64,000 nt of DNA from Pyxicephalus adspersus (lineage: Eukaryota > Chordata > Amphibia > Anura > Pyxicephalidae): the NCBI RefSeq assembly GCF_032062135.1, contig NC_092861.1, positions 608,424 to 672,423 of the forward strand, written 5' to 3'. The notes beneath the pieces were generated by a model that was given only the letters and a program-made list of their open reading frames with translations, was not told where the DNA came from and searched no databases. Position 1 is the stretch's first letter, and every line of letters starts with the position of its first letter. Position numbers and translations under genes: made by a program. Shown here piece by piece: positions 1-9,640 of the stretch.

Positions 1-1138
1 GGGGGACATTAGAGTGTCAGCTCCTCTGTACAGAGACTGATGGGACTGGCTCAGTGTTCTCTGTACAGCGCTGTGGTATATGTCAGAGCATTAAAGGGAC
101 AGTGGCCCAGATAAAGGTTGCTGTACAGATATCATCGCTCTGCTGTGAGAACATTCAGTCTCTATGGGGAAATCATTTCCTTATATTGCCCCATCCAGGA
201 ACATTTATAAGGTCAGTAATTGTCACATTAAGATGACAATAATTATAAAATATAATGACAAGGAATCTCATTTCATCACATTCTGGAGCTGGAGATGATT
301 ATCACACACTGAGCATTGGGAAAATATGCGGAGTGCCAACTTATAAATCTTAATGATGTCTTTATATCTCGGAGGTGTTTGTATTCATCTGATCACAATG
401 AATGTATACAGCCTTCTTAGATTCATGTCATTCTATTGGTTCTTCAATTCTTACAATCCAGATCCATGTTACATAGAATTAATTTCTTAATATTTTCTTT
501 TTACTTCAATTTGGTTATTTCCCATTACAATTTATATTATTTTCCATTTTCAATTTTTATTATTTCTTCCTTTCACCTTGGGAGCCGTGTGATTGCTGAA
601 GGCCATTTCCCCTGACTATGTGTGCTGTACCCAGGGCCGGACGTAGCCATCTAATATTTTTCCATATTGGCACTGGAGGTTCCCTATAAATATTAGGATT
701 GGGATCTTTGGGAATATTGCATTTTTTGTATTACAATTTCCATGTGTCCCATTTTGTCCAGACCGCTCCTTTACAATATTCCCGAAGAAGCAGACTGGTT
801 CTGCGAAACGCGTCAAATGAAAGACGCCTTCAACTGAAAGGTTCAATCTCCACTTCCCTCAAGAAAAACCATTCCTTGGTGGGGTGTTTGAGGGGAGGAA
901 TCCTGCTTTATGGAGCTCCAACAACTCGGATAAATTAGAGGAATATCATGCTAGAAAATAAAGAAGAGACCCATTATATCAATGGTATAATCACTATATC
1001 AGTATGTATAATATATATCACTGCTGCACAGTGCAATATTAACAAAAGGCCACGAGAGGTAACAGAGATTCATTTATCACCAGCAGTCCAGATCCACACA
1101 AGGAGCAAATTATAAACAAAAAAAGCTCCCAACCTCAG
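1..1138. other. Intergenic repeat-rich DNA, no gene seen
   Basis: No open frame here has recognisable protein similarity. Bases 40-100 resemble the 3' tail common to frog retroposons (a 'gtacagcgctg...atatgt' block). A hammerhead-like motif at 781-815 is listed separately. The rest is AT-rich unique-looking sequence. Confidence 0.5.
781..815 (+). repeat. Hammerhead-core-like repeat motif, copy a
   Basis: The sequence reads CCGAAGA, then A, then the hairpin GCAG-ACTGGTT-CTGC, then GAAACGCGTC. Stem II is a perfect 4-bp helix and the last three bases are GTC, the preferred hammerhead cleavage triplet. The first box has C where a hammerhead core needs U4. No convincing stem I pairing is visible. 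Related copies are at 10411, 26804, 47041 and 60895. It could equally be a structural motif of a dispersed repeat family with no catalysis. Confidence 0.5.
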
Positions 1139-1690
1139 ATGGTGAATCTGCACGAATTTCTGATGTTAGATCTGTACAAATCCTCAATAGTAGATGTGTA
1201 TATACCTCTAATGGTAGATCTGTATAAATCCTCAATTGTAGATCTGTATGAATCTCTGATGGTAGAACTATTCGACTATCTGATGGTAGGTCTGTGTAAA
1301 TCTCAGATGGTAGATCTGTATGAATCTCAGATGGTTGATCTGTATGAATCTCTGATGGTAGATCTGTATGAATCTTTGATGGTTGATCTGTATGAATCTC
1401 TGATGGTAGATCTGTATGAATCTTNNNNNNNNNNNNNNNNNNNNNNNNNNNNNNNNNNNNNNNNNNNNNNNNNNNNNNNNNNNNNNGAATCTCAGATGGT
1501 AGATCTGTATGAATCTCTGATAGTTGATCTGTATGAATCTCAGATGGTAGATCTGTATGAATCTTTGATGGTAGATCTGTATGAATCTCAGATGGTAGAT
1601 CTGTATGAATCTCAGATGGTAGATCTGTATGAATCTTTGATGGTAGATCTGTATGAATCTCAGATGGTAGATCTGTATGAATCTCTGATC
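1138..1690. repeat. 24-bp minisatellite array with assembly gap
   Basis: The unit is about 24 bp (ATGGTAGATCTGTATGAATC plus TCTG or TCAG), repeated throughout. Units before about 1300 are diverged and those after 1310 are nearly uniform. Because 24 is a multiple of 3, both strands stay open for more than 140 codons (an MVDLYESL-type repeat on the plus strand), but this follows from the repeat arithmetic and is not evidence of a gene. The array is interrupted by 62 Ns. Confidence 0.95.
1425..1486. other. Assembly gap (62 Ns)
   Basis: A run of N lies inside the 24-bp minisatellite. The true array length is therefore unknown and the gap size may be nominal. Confidence 0.99.
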
Positions 1691-1744
1691 ATCTTGGGGC
1701 AAACTCACAAACATGATAATAATCTGGTTATTTTTTATTCTTAA

Positions 1745-4515
1745 TTCTACCTGTTATTACTTGTTATTTAATTCTTAATTCTACCTTAATTCTACCTGTT
1801 ACTTTCTCATACGATTTATAACTTTTATAATAAAAGCTATACCTGAATTACCAAGGCAAGCATGCTATTCAATTTGGGGTAAATTTAGAAGTTAGTTATT
1901 ATTCATTATTATATATTATTAGACATATTAATAGACACTTACTATTAGAATGAACATTAAGCACTGACATTATGCTTTTTTCCCGATAAATCTCATGGTT
2001 TCAATTCTTAGAGACAATGCACAGTGCTCCGGTACACGAGTCCAGGGTCTGGTGGGACCCGCTAGTTTCTCACCTCCCATGGCATCCTTTTACAGGACAC
2101 ACCGGCCCACGAAGATGATGTAATAGAGGGCGGAACCCCGAATGGAGTCTGAAGTCTTGGAGTCTTGGAGCACAATCTGTGTTTGAAACAGACCATGTGT
2201 TTGAGCTGCTACAGCCAACATTAATGGGCCTTAGGCTAAGTCTACACGGACGTTTACCCCAGCGTTTAACCTAAGGTTTTAAAACCCCATGTTTGAAATT
2301 CCTATGCATTCCAATGGGCTAATCTACACCAGGACGTTTCCTTGAGGCGCGTTTATGAGCGCTATTTATAATGTTGCCTGCTACGTTTAAAAAATTAAAA
2401 TGTGAGGTTAATGCTGGAAAACATCCCAAAACGTGGCTAAACGCTCCCATTTCAATGGTATGTTTTCCCATGTTTATAAGCACTTGAAAAGTAAACACTT
2501 TAAAAATGCGAGAAAACGGAGAAACGAGGAAAAAGCGCTGTAAAGGCCAGAGCACTAAGTTCTAAGCAACCATGCTGCCCACCATGATATCATTCAATCA
2601 TGTGCAAGGAAAAATCTTGTCTTTTGTTGAGAAATATTTACAAAGTGAATCTTACCTTTCACATTTACATCAGAAGTGAGTATCTTGGTGCGATGTACTG
2701 GCAATTTCTGTCCTGTCCAGAAGAGGGCAGCCCTGTTGTATCAGATTAATTTTGTGCCCTGAGAATTCTACCTGAAGTTTGAAGCACTCCTATGGTTAGC
2801 CAGGATCCGCCCCCGCGGAGCAAAGTCATAGACTGCTTGTGTAAAGGAATGATTTCTGCCAATACAGAGGGCCCTTTTATTATATACCAATAAACCCCCG
2901 ATTTTCAAAAGAATCGTAAATCCAAGAATGATAATCACTTGCAATCATGGAGGGTGGAGCGTCCTGGGAAAGTTTTCATTTAATTAAAGAAATATATTTA
3001 GACGACAATTAACCAATTTATTAACAATAAAATCAAAGTTTAATTTTTATATCATTTAAGTCCAATTTTATGAATTTGTTGTTTTTAATTAACTTCATTT
3101 AACCCTTTGCACATCGATATTTTTTTTTCAGTTATGAATGCAACAACTCCAGGACATTTTGGACTTAAATGATATAACAATTAAACTTTAATTTTATTTT
3201 TTTATTTTTATCCTAATATTAATTTTTAATGAATGATAAAATGTGTTTGTTACCAAACATATTGAAGGAGGGTTAAAGGGATGGGAGGTGGTTGTGAGAA
3301 CAGGCCCCAGGTGGAACATGTTTAAACAAATGTGTTCTTTTCCATGAATTAAAGGTGAAATGTAAACTGAAAGTACATTTCTAAAGCATGGTCAGCAATA
3401 CATCTGGGGAAGGAAATGGGGGAAACATGGAAATCTGTGGGAACATGTCTAAAGTAAAAACAAATAAACATACACATATTTATGTTTTGCTATGTATATC
3501 AATTACATTACACTTCATCAATCATGTCATTGATCCACCAGTTGATACATTAGTAGGAGGGCAATGCTGATATTTGGGGATCTCAGATAGATGCCGCCAT
3601 ACTGATCTATGCAGCACCTCTGGGAGTTAATCTTTCTTTTCTTTATATAAAAACATTTCTGTGACCGGATATAGTAGGAAGGCAAGGAATTGGGAAAGAT
3701 CTAGTAAAAAGTTATAAAAGTAAAACATAGACAGAATGGTAGAAGAGAGCACACAGGAAGAGCTAATAAAGGCTGCTCTCTGATTGGCTGACAAAACAAT
3801 AATATTCCCAATAACAGAAATGTATTGATGTGCTGTGACCACAAGAAACAAATAATCACATTTCAGATACCAATTTCTAAATTCCAGATCTGTCAGGTTG
3901 TCATAACAAAAAATAGAAAATCCAATTATGGGACTTTAAAGGTCAAAATTCATATAAACTTTTATTCAGGTACAAAATAACAATATTAGTAATTGGATTT
4001 TTTTCTTGTCTGTATACATATTTAGATACAAGGTTTCCTTATAATGTATTTATTTATTTAAGGAACATCCGCATTGATTCTAGTAAAAAATACACTACAA
4101 ACAGAATCCCAGTGGACAAATTAATATATTTGGACCCTTTGGTAAATGAACCATGTAAAAACATTTTCTATAAGTGATAAGTTAGTTTTTACTTAATATA
4201 TACCAATCACATTCTTAATTAATTTTTTAATTAACTAAAATCATTTATTAAATGTATTTTGATTATCTCACACACAATACCTATCACTTTGAATATTATT
4301 ACAATGATGTATTTAAATTATTTTATTTCGACATGCACTTATTACATATTCACTCTATATGTATTTTTATTAAATTAATTTTATATTGATTCATTTATTA
4401 TTTACTTAATTTTTTTATTGATCAATTTGATTTGACAAGTTAATATTTATGGTGAATTAATTGATAACCAAATCAATATAAATGAGAAAATCCAAATCAA
4501 TTTGATTCACTCCCT
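1745..4515. other. AT-rich intergenic DNA, no gene seen
   Basis: No coding similarity was recognised. Bases 2232-2560 hold a low-copy-looking repeat rich in 'acgttt' and 'aacg' words, resembling a common frog interspersed repeat. A fold-back at 3027-3195 is listed separately. Bases 4000-4500 are very AT-rich with short TTAATT-type runs. Confidence 0.5.
3027..3195. repeat. Imperfect fold-back (MITE-like)
   Basis: The left arm, about 3027-3069 (core 'atatcatttaagtcca'), is matched in reverse complement by the right arm, about 3152-3195 (core 'tggacttaaatgatat'). The arms are about 40 bp with a few mismatches, around a spacer of about 85 bp. The arrangement is typical of a miniature inverted-repeat element. 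No target duplication could be fixed by eye. Confidence 0.6.
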
Positions 4516-4518
4516 TCG

Positions 4519-4890
4519 GTTCCTTCCCAGATGAACGAACCAGCGTCTCCCTGAGGCCTAGTAACAACGAGCAAAATACAATACCTAGTAACAACAAAAT
4601 ACAAGAGAAGAAAAATTATCTTTAATAGAAAATGGAGAAGCAGGAACTCAGGAGAGGTCCACACACCAGCTCTTCCACCTCCAAGCAGGAAATATCAACT
4701 GCATGACCTGAAGCGTAAGGCCGGGCTAAATAGAGGAATAGTAATGATAACAAGCTGCAGCTGGGACGAGAGGTATGCTCATTACCAACAACAACACTGA
4801 AACAAGTGAAAGCAAAGAGTCTGTCGGATAACCTCACGTGCAGCCAGTCTCTCAGATCTTCTAACCTCAGTCACGGGAGGTAACGTGACA
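4519..4890 (-). repeat. 3' LTR of the 4.5-8.8 kb gypsy element
   Basis: This LTR starts (minus strand) with TGTCACGTTACC at 4890, directly after a polypurine tract. It matches the right LTR from the 'ctcagatcttctaacctcag' end down to 'ggttcc' at 4519. The last 20 or so bases present in the other LTR are diverged or lost. Confidence 0.8.
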
Positions 4891-5025
4891 GTACCCCCCC
4901 TTCTACGGGTGATCTCCGGACACCCAGGGCCGACTTTATCCGGATGAGCCCTGTGAAAGGCTTTCACTAGGTGCCTGGCATTAACGTCGGTCGCTGGAAT
5001 AACCTATAAACCTTGGACCCAACTT

Positions 5026-6063
5026 TCAAGAAGTTACTTTCAACTTAATGTTTCTTGTGGATAGCCACACAGAATCACCCACTCTTAGGTCCGGACCACT
5101 CATCCGTCTCTTGTCAGCCATTTGTTTATACTTGTTGCTCATCTTTTGTAAATTATTTTGAATTTTCTGCCAAATACATGACAAAGAAGAGGAAAATCTT
5201 TGCTTTTCTGGAATTCCAGAAGTCTCAGTACCAGAAAATGTGCCAAACTGTGGCTGGAACCCATATGCCCCAAAAAACGGCGACTTATCGGTGGACTCAC
5301 GTGTACGGTTATTTATGGCAAAGTCAGCCAAAGACAAAAATGAAGACCACTCCTCCTGATTCTCTGAGACAAAACATCTCAAATAAGTCTCCAGATTCTG
5401 GTTAGTGCGTTCAGTCTGTCCATTCGACTGAGGATGAAAGGCCGAAGAGAAGGACAGTTGTACCCCCAGGCGAGTGCAGAACGCCTTCCAGAATCTGGAA
5501 ACAAACTGCCTCCCCCCTATCAGACATCACGTCAGAGGGAATACCGTGTAGCTTCACGATGTTATTGACAAACACTTGTGCAAGGGTTTTAGTACTAGGT
5601 AACCCTGGTAATGCTATAAACTATGACATCTTACTGAAGCGATCAACAACCACCAGAATCACAGTTTTTCCAGATGAATTAGGCAAATCTGTGATAAAGT
5701 CCATGGATAAGTGAGTCCAAGGTCGGGACAGAATGGACAATGGAAGTAGGGATCCTGAAGGCTGAGTATGTGTCACCTTAGCACGTGCACAAGTACTACA
5801 AGCTGACACATAGCCTTAAACACATTTGCACAACCCTGGCCACCAGAATCTACGAGAGAATAGATCGACAATGGATCTGCTCCATGGTGACCAAGGTGTC
5901 CTGTAAGGACTGTACAGTGATGTTCCTTGAACACCCTGTGTTGTAATTCAGGAGGAACAAATAACTTCCCTGGAGGGCAAGAATCCGGTGCATCTCCTTG
6001 GACCTCCAACACCTCTGTCTCAAGATCAGGATAAAGAGCGGATATTACTACCCTTTCAGACAA
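5026..6063 (-). pseudogene. gypsy integrase remnants
   Basis: Three minus-strand blocks in different frames cover the integrase. 6063-5773 has the zinc-binding HHCTVLTGHLGHHG. 5809-5621 has CSTCARAK and the catalytic-core start WTHLSMDFITDLP. 5382-5026 has WSSFLSLADFAINNRTRES and the C-terminal KQMADKRRMSGPDLRVGD segment. The order and spacing match a Ty3/gypsy integrase, but frameshifts and stops break it. Confidence 0.85.
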
Positions 6064-6351
6064 TATTGGACCAGGATCATACGAATCACTCCCCCAGGAA
6101 AACTATGCGACAAAGCGTCCGCCTTGACGTTCTTAGCCCCAGGGCGATAGGTGACAATGAAGGTAAATTGGGTAAAAAACAATGACCATCTGGCTTGCCT
6201 TGGGTTCCGAGGTTTAGCCGACTCCATGTAAGCCAGATTTTTGGCAAGCCAGATTTCAACGTAATGGCCAGCAAATCTCTATTACCTTTGTCATAATTTC
6301 TTTCTGCATTAGAGAGTTTCTTTCTTATATGCTGCTATACTGCTATTGCCC

Positions 6352-6753
6352 CTACCTCAGATGCGTCAACTTCCACATTAAATGGCAATGACACATCTGG
6401 TTGCACCAGTATAGGGGCAGAAGCAAAACAGCTGAAAAGGCTTGTAAAGCCGCATCAGACCAGACTGAGATATCCGCACCTTTCCTAGTCATGTCCGTTA
6501 AAGGCTTAACCACAGTCGAGTAATTCAAAATAAATTTACGGTAGTAGTTGGTGAACCCCAAAAATTGCATAAGCACTTTCAGATTTTTGGGTCGATCCCA
6601 GTCCAACACCGCACAGATCTTTTCAGGATCAGTCTGAAAACCTGAAGATGAGAGTAGGTAACACAGGAATTGCACCTCCGGAACTGCAAAGACACACTTC
6701 TCCAACTTAGCATACAGTTTATTCTCTCTTAGGATCTGTAACACTTGATTCAC
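6352..6753 (-). pseudogene. gypsy pol: end of reverse transcriptase and start of RNase H
   Basis: The ORF continues the RT from the previous block in another frame: LRENKLYAKLEKCVF, then FLCYLLSSSGFQTDPEKI, FLGFTNYYRKFI and VKPLTDMTRKG. These are the thumb and connection segments that lead into RNase H. A frameshift separates it from the upstream part, and it ends early inside RNase H. Confidence 0.85.
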
Positions 6754-7811
6754 GTGGTCCTAATGGGTCTTGGAGAATAAATTAGTATATCATCCAGATA
6801 CACCACAACAAACCTGCCCATCAGATGATGAAAGATGTCATTAATGAAATGTTGGAAAACCGCAGGAGCATTGGTTAACCCAAAAGGCATGACCATATTC
6901 TCAAAATGACCCTCAGGGGTAATAAAGTCCGTCTTCCATTCGTCCCCCTCCTTGATCTTTACCAGATTATATGCCCCCCTCGAATCCAACTTAGAGAACA
7001 CCTTGGCACTGACAATCTGATTGAACAAATTTGGGATCAACGGAAGCGGGTAAGGATCACAAACAGTAATACGATTAAGCTCACGGAAGTCCAAACATGG
7101 CCTAAGAGTTCCGTCCTTCTTCTTAACAAAGAAGAACCCTGCAGCAACTGGAGTATTGGATGGTCTGATATGACCTTTAGCCAAACTCTCAGCGATATAT
7201 TCTCGCATGGCCGCCCTTTCGGGTTCGGAAAGGCTATACAACCGAGACTTAGGCAGCTTAGCTCCGGGAATAAGGTTGATGGGGCAATCATGCTCCCGAT
7301 GTGGAGGTAACTCCTGGTCTCTACCCTCCGAGAATACATCAGAAAAATCAGAAATAAATGAAGGTACAACCTTAGTGGTTGCCACAGAAAGCGATGTTGT
7401 AAGACAGTTGCCTATGCAATAATCACTCCAATGAAGGATCTGTCTTGCTTGCCAATCGATGGTAGGATTATGTTTGCCTAACCATGGTAAACCTAGCACC
7501 AAAGGAGCAGGCAGGCCCTCCAATACAAAGCAGGGGATGGATTCTTGATGAAAATCACCCACTTTTAAAAGGACTCCCTGCACCATTTGTGACAAACATT
7601 GCTGTGTGAGTTGAGCGGAATCAATTGCAAACACCGAGATATTTTTGTCTAATGTACTTGATGTCAACTCATGTGTACGGATGAACTGACCATCAACTAA
7701 GTTAACACCTGCCCCACTGTAAATAAACACTTTAATTCCCACCGTTTTGGAGTCTAGCGCCACCTCGGCAGACAGGAGAAATCGGGTACTACTGGTAAAT
7801 GACAAAAGCAA
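6750..7811 (-). pseudogene. gypsy pol: protease and reverse transcriptase (first part)
   Basis: This is an open stretch of 353 codons. The retropepsin region has [11 protein letters not shown] at residues 31-41 and VLGLPWL further on; the expected catalytic DSGA reads YSGA. The reverse transcriptase follows, with [17 protein letters not shown] (about 230-246), [13 protein letters not shown] and the catalytic YLDD at 338-341. The frame breaks just after YLDDILIYS. In the family, this polyprotein matures capsid and copies element RNA into DNA in cytoplasmic particles. The broken frame and the protease change make this copy non-functional. Confidence 0.9.
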
Positions 7812-7929
7812 ATTCTCTGTTTCCCCACAAAGACCACCAAGAGTGAAATGAGAGTTAAATACATTTTTTTTTCTTTTGTTTTCACCTTGGTGTTGAACAT
7901 AATGGCAAATGTTAACAAAATGTCCGCGT

Positions 7930-8173
7930 TTTCCCCAGAAGTGTGAGGACGTAGTTTAAAATATAATTTGCACGACTCTCTGAACCGAATAAAATTGTCA
8001 CTTCCCCCGGAAAATCTGTCCAGGAGAGGCATTTTATGTTCAGGGCAGAACTAGTTCCCGCTGCCGGAATAAGCCACCTGTGGTCTCTAGATCTGTGAGA
8101 CGGTCATGCCGAGGTCAGCTACCTCCAAAGACAGCCCCTGCAGTTGTCTGACCAGTGCAGAAATAGCATCCAT
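7930..8173 (-). pseudogene. gag remnant of gypsy element
   Basis: A start at 8173 opens MDAISALVRQLQGLSLEV, a typical coiled-coil-like gag N-terminus. After a stop, a second block from 8032 reads PLLDRFSGGSDNFIRFRESC, matching the start of the gag capsid domain in vertebrate chromoviruses. The rest of gag, normally several hundred residues, is deleted before the protease near 7800. Confidence 0.65.
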
Positions 8174-8435
8174 CGCCGCACATAAACAAAATGGCAGTTT
8201 TTGGGTGTTTGATAATGTCACAGAGTAAGGGAGGGGTGGAGAGGAACACCAGAATGAAAACAGGAAGATAATGACAAAGGGACTAGATCTCCAAGCTAGG
8301 GAGAGGGAAATGGTCACCACCTACAGCAACCCTAAATCTAGCCCTGACTCCTGTCAGTATGAATAGACCCTGAAGGTGGCTGGATTCATACACCGGAACC
8401 TAGAACCTAGGAGCCCTGAAATGCCCTAGGAGTAG

Positions 8436-8805
8436 TGACAGGGTATGAGACTACTGGTTCCTGCCAAGATGAACGAACCAGCGTCTCCCTGAGGCCTAAT
8501 AAAAACGAGCACAGGGTAACAACAAGATACAAGAGAAGAAAATTTATCTTTAATAGAAAATGGAGGAGCAGGAACTCAGGAGAGGACCACACACCAGCTC
8601 TTCCACCTCTAAGCAGAGAATATTAACGGCATGACCTGAAGTGTAAGGCCCGGCTAAATAGAGGAATAGTAATGATAACAAGCTGCAGCAGAGACCAGAG
8701 GTGTGATCATTATTTATTACCAACAACAACACTGAAACAAGTGAAAGCAAAGAGACTGTCAGATAACCTCATGTGCAGCCAGTCTCTCAGATCTTCTAAC
8801 CTCAG
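8436..8805 (-). repeat. 5' LTR of the 4.5-8.8 kb gypsy element (truncated)
   Basis: This is the direct-repeat partner of 4519-4870. Its inner end may be 8436, where the minus strand reads ...ACCCTGTCA. Its outer end lacks the TGTCACG start seen in the other LTR, so it is truncated near 8805. No clear tRNA primer-binding site was identified next to it. Confidence 0.75.
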
Positions 8806-8879
8806 ATCTTCTAAACATTTACGATATGATCATGTGTTATCACCACAGATCTCAAAATTGGATTTACCATCCACCAGTC

Positions 8880-9535
8880 AATTCCAATAACAGCCCCAGG
8901 CCAAAAAATTCTGGCACCTTTTCTCCTCCTCAGGGGTCTGGACAAAATGAGGGGCCTAGTCATGTGGTGGCTTTGAGAACTTTGGCAACAATGGGCGTGG
9001 TTACCAATAAAGATGTATGGTCACAGTAAATAGGCGTGGTTACCATTAAAATGGGTGTGGTTAGACATCGGCAGAATCGCCCTTGATAACGATAATTCTT
9101 ACACAGGTCACATGACAGAAAAGATGACTAATCACAGCACAGAATAAACATAGTACAGGAGCCAATCATATTTCATTGAAATTCCCACGGTATGAGTGGA
9201 GTTCTAGAAATCTGACTTCTACCTGCTCAATAAAAGGCAACAAATTAGAGAAGCCCCTGGGCTGACCCCAAAACATCAAACATCAAATTTCTGGAATCTA
9301 CAACTTTCAGGGTTGTCATTGAGTATTAACTGCATATAATTTTCCCATCCCCCCATTACACACAATGCAATCTTCCGCTATAACCCCCATTACACACAAT
9401 GCAATCTTTCCCTATAACCCCCTCACTGTCCGAACCCCCTGAAGACACAAATCTGAAAAATCAGGGTCAGTGGCGTGTCAGTACGACATTGTCAGTGAGA
9501 TGTCATGTGACCAATGATGAGACAGAAGACCAATA
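8880..9535. other. Intergenic DNA with short tandem motifs
   Basis: No gene is seen. Three spaced copies of a GGGCGTGGTTACCA-type word occur near 8993, 9031 and 9054. A 32-33 bp word beginning 'cattacacacaatgcaatctt' is repeated twice at about 9352-9420. Confidence 0.4.
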
Positions 9536-9556
9536 AGCTGTGAGATGAGACAAATC

Positions 9557-9562
9557 TTTATT
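9557..9562 (-). terminator. AATAAA polyadenylation signal of the WAP gene
   Basis: The minus strand reads AATAAA at 9562-9557, about 80 bases past the stop codon of the WAP gene's third exon. A CA-rich stretch follows at the expected cleavage distance. Confidence 0.8.
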
Positions 9563-9640
9563 ATTGGGGGGCATCTGTCATGTTGGGGTCACCCACAGAG
9601 GGATATCGCTGTCACTGCTCCACCCATCTTCTCCCATCTC

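Larger units (their letters stand above)
4519..8805 (-). mobile_element. Degenerate Ty3/gypsy (chromovirus-type) LTR retrotransposon
   Basis: Two direct repeats of about 350 bp (near 4519-4870 and 8457-8805) flank a minus-strand internal region. That region carries, in order, gag remnants, protease, reverse transcriptase, RNase H, integrase and a chromodomain-like tail (VKAFHRAHPDKVGPGCPE, about 4920-4970). A polypurine tract (minus strand AGAAGGGGGGG, about 4893-4905) directly precedes TGTCACG, the expected start of the 3' LTR at 4890. The pol region is split over several frames and most of gag is missing, so the copy is dead. The RT-before-IN order is the ordinary Ty3/gypsy order, unlike the element at 14.7 kb. 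Confidence 0.9.

Noticed and set aside
1139..1744. A 201-codon repeat ORF and its 148-codon reverse-strand partner.
   Set aside because: The unit length (24 bp) is a multiple of 3, so frames stay open automatically, and the N gap is read through as X.
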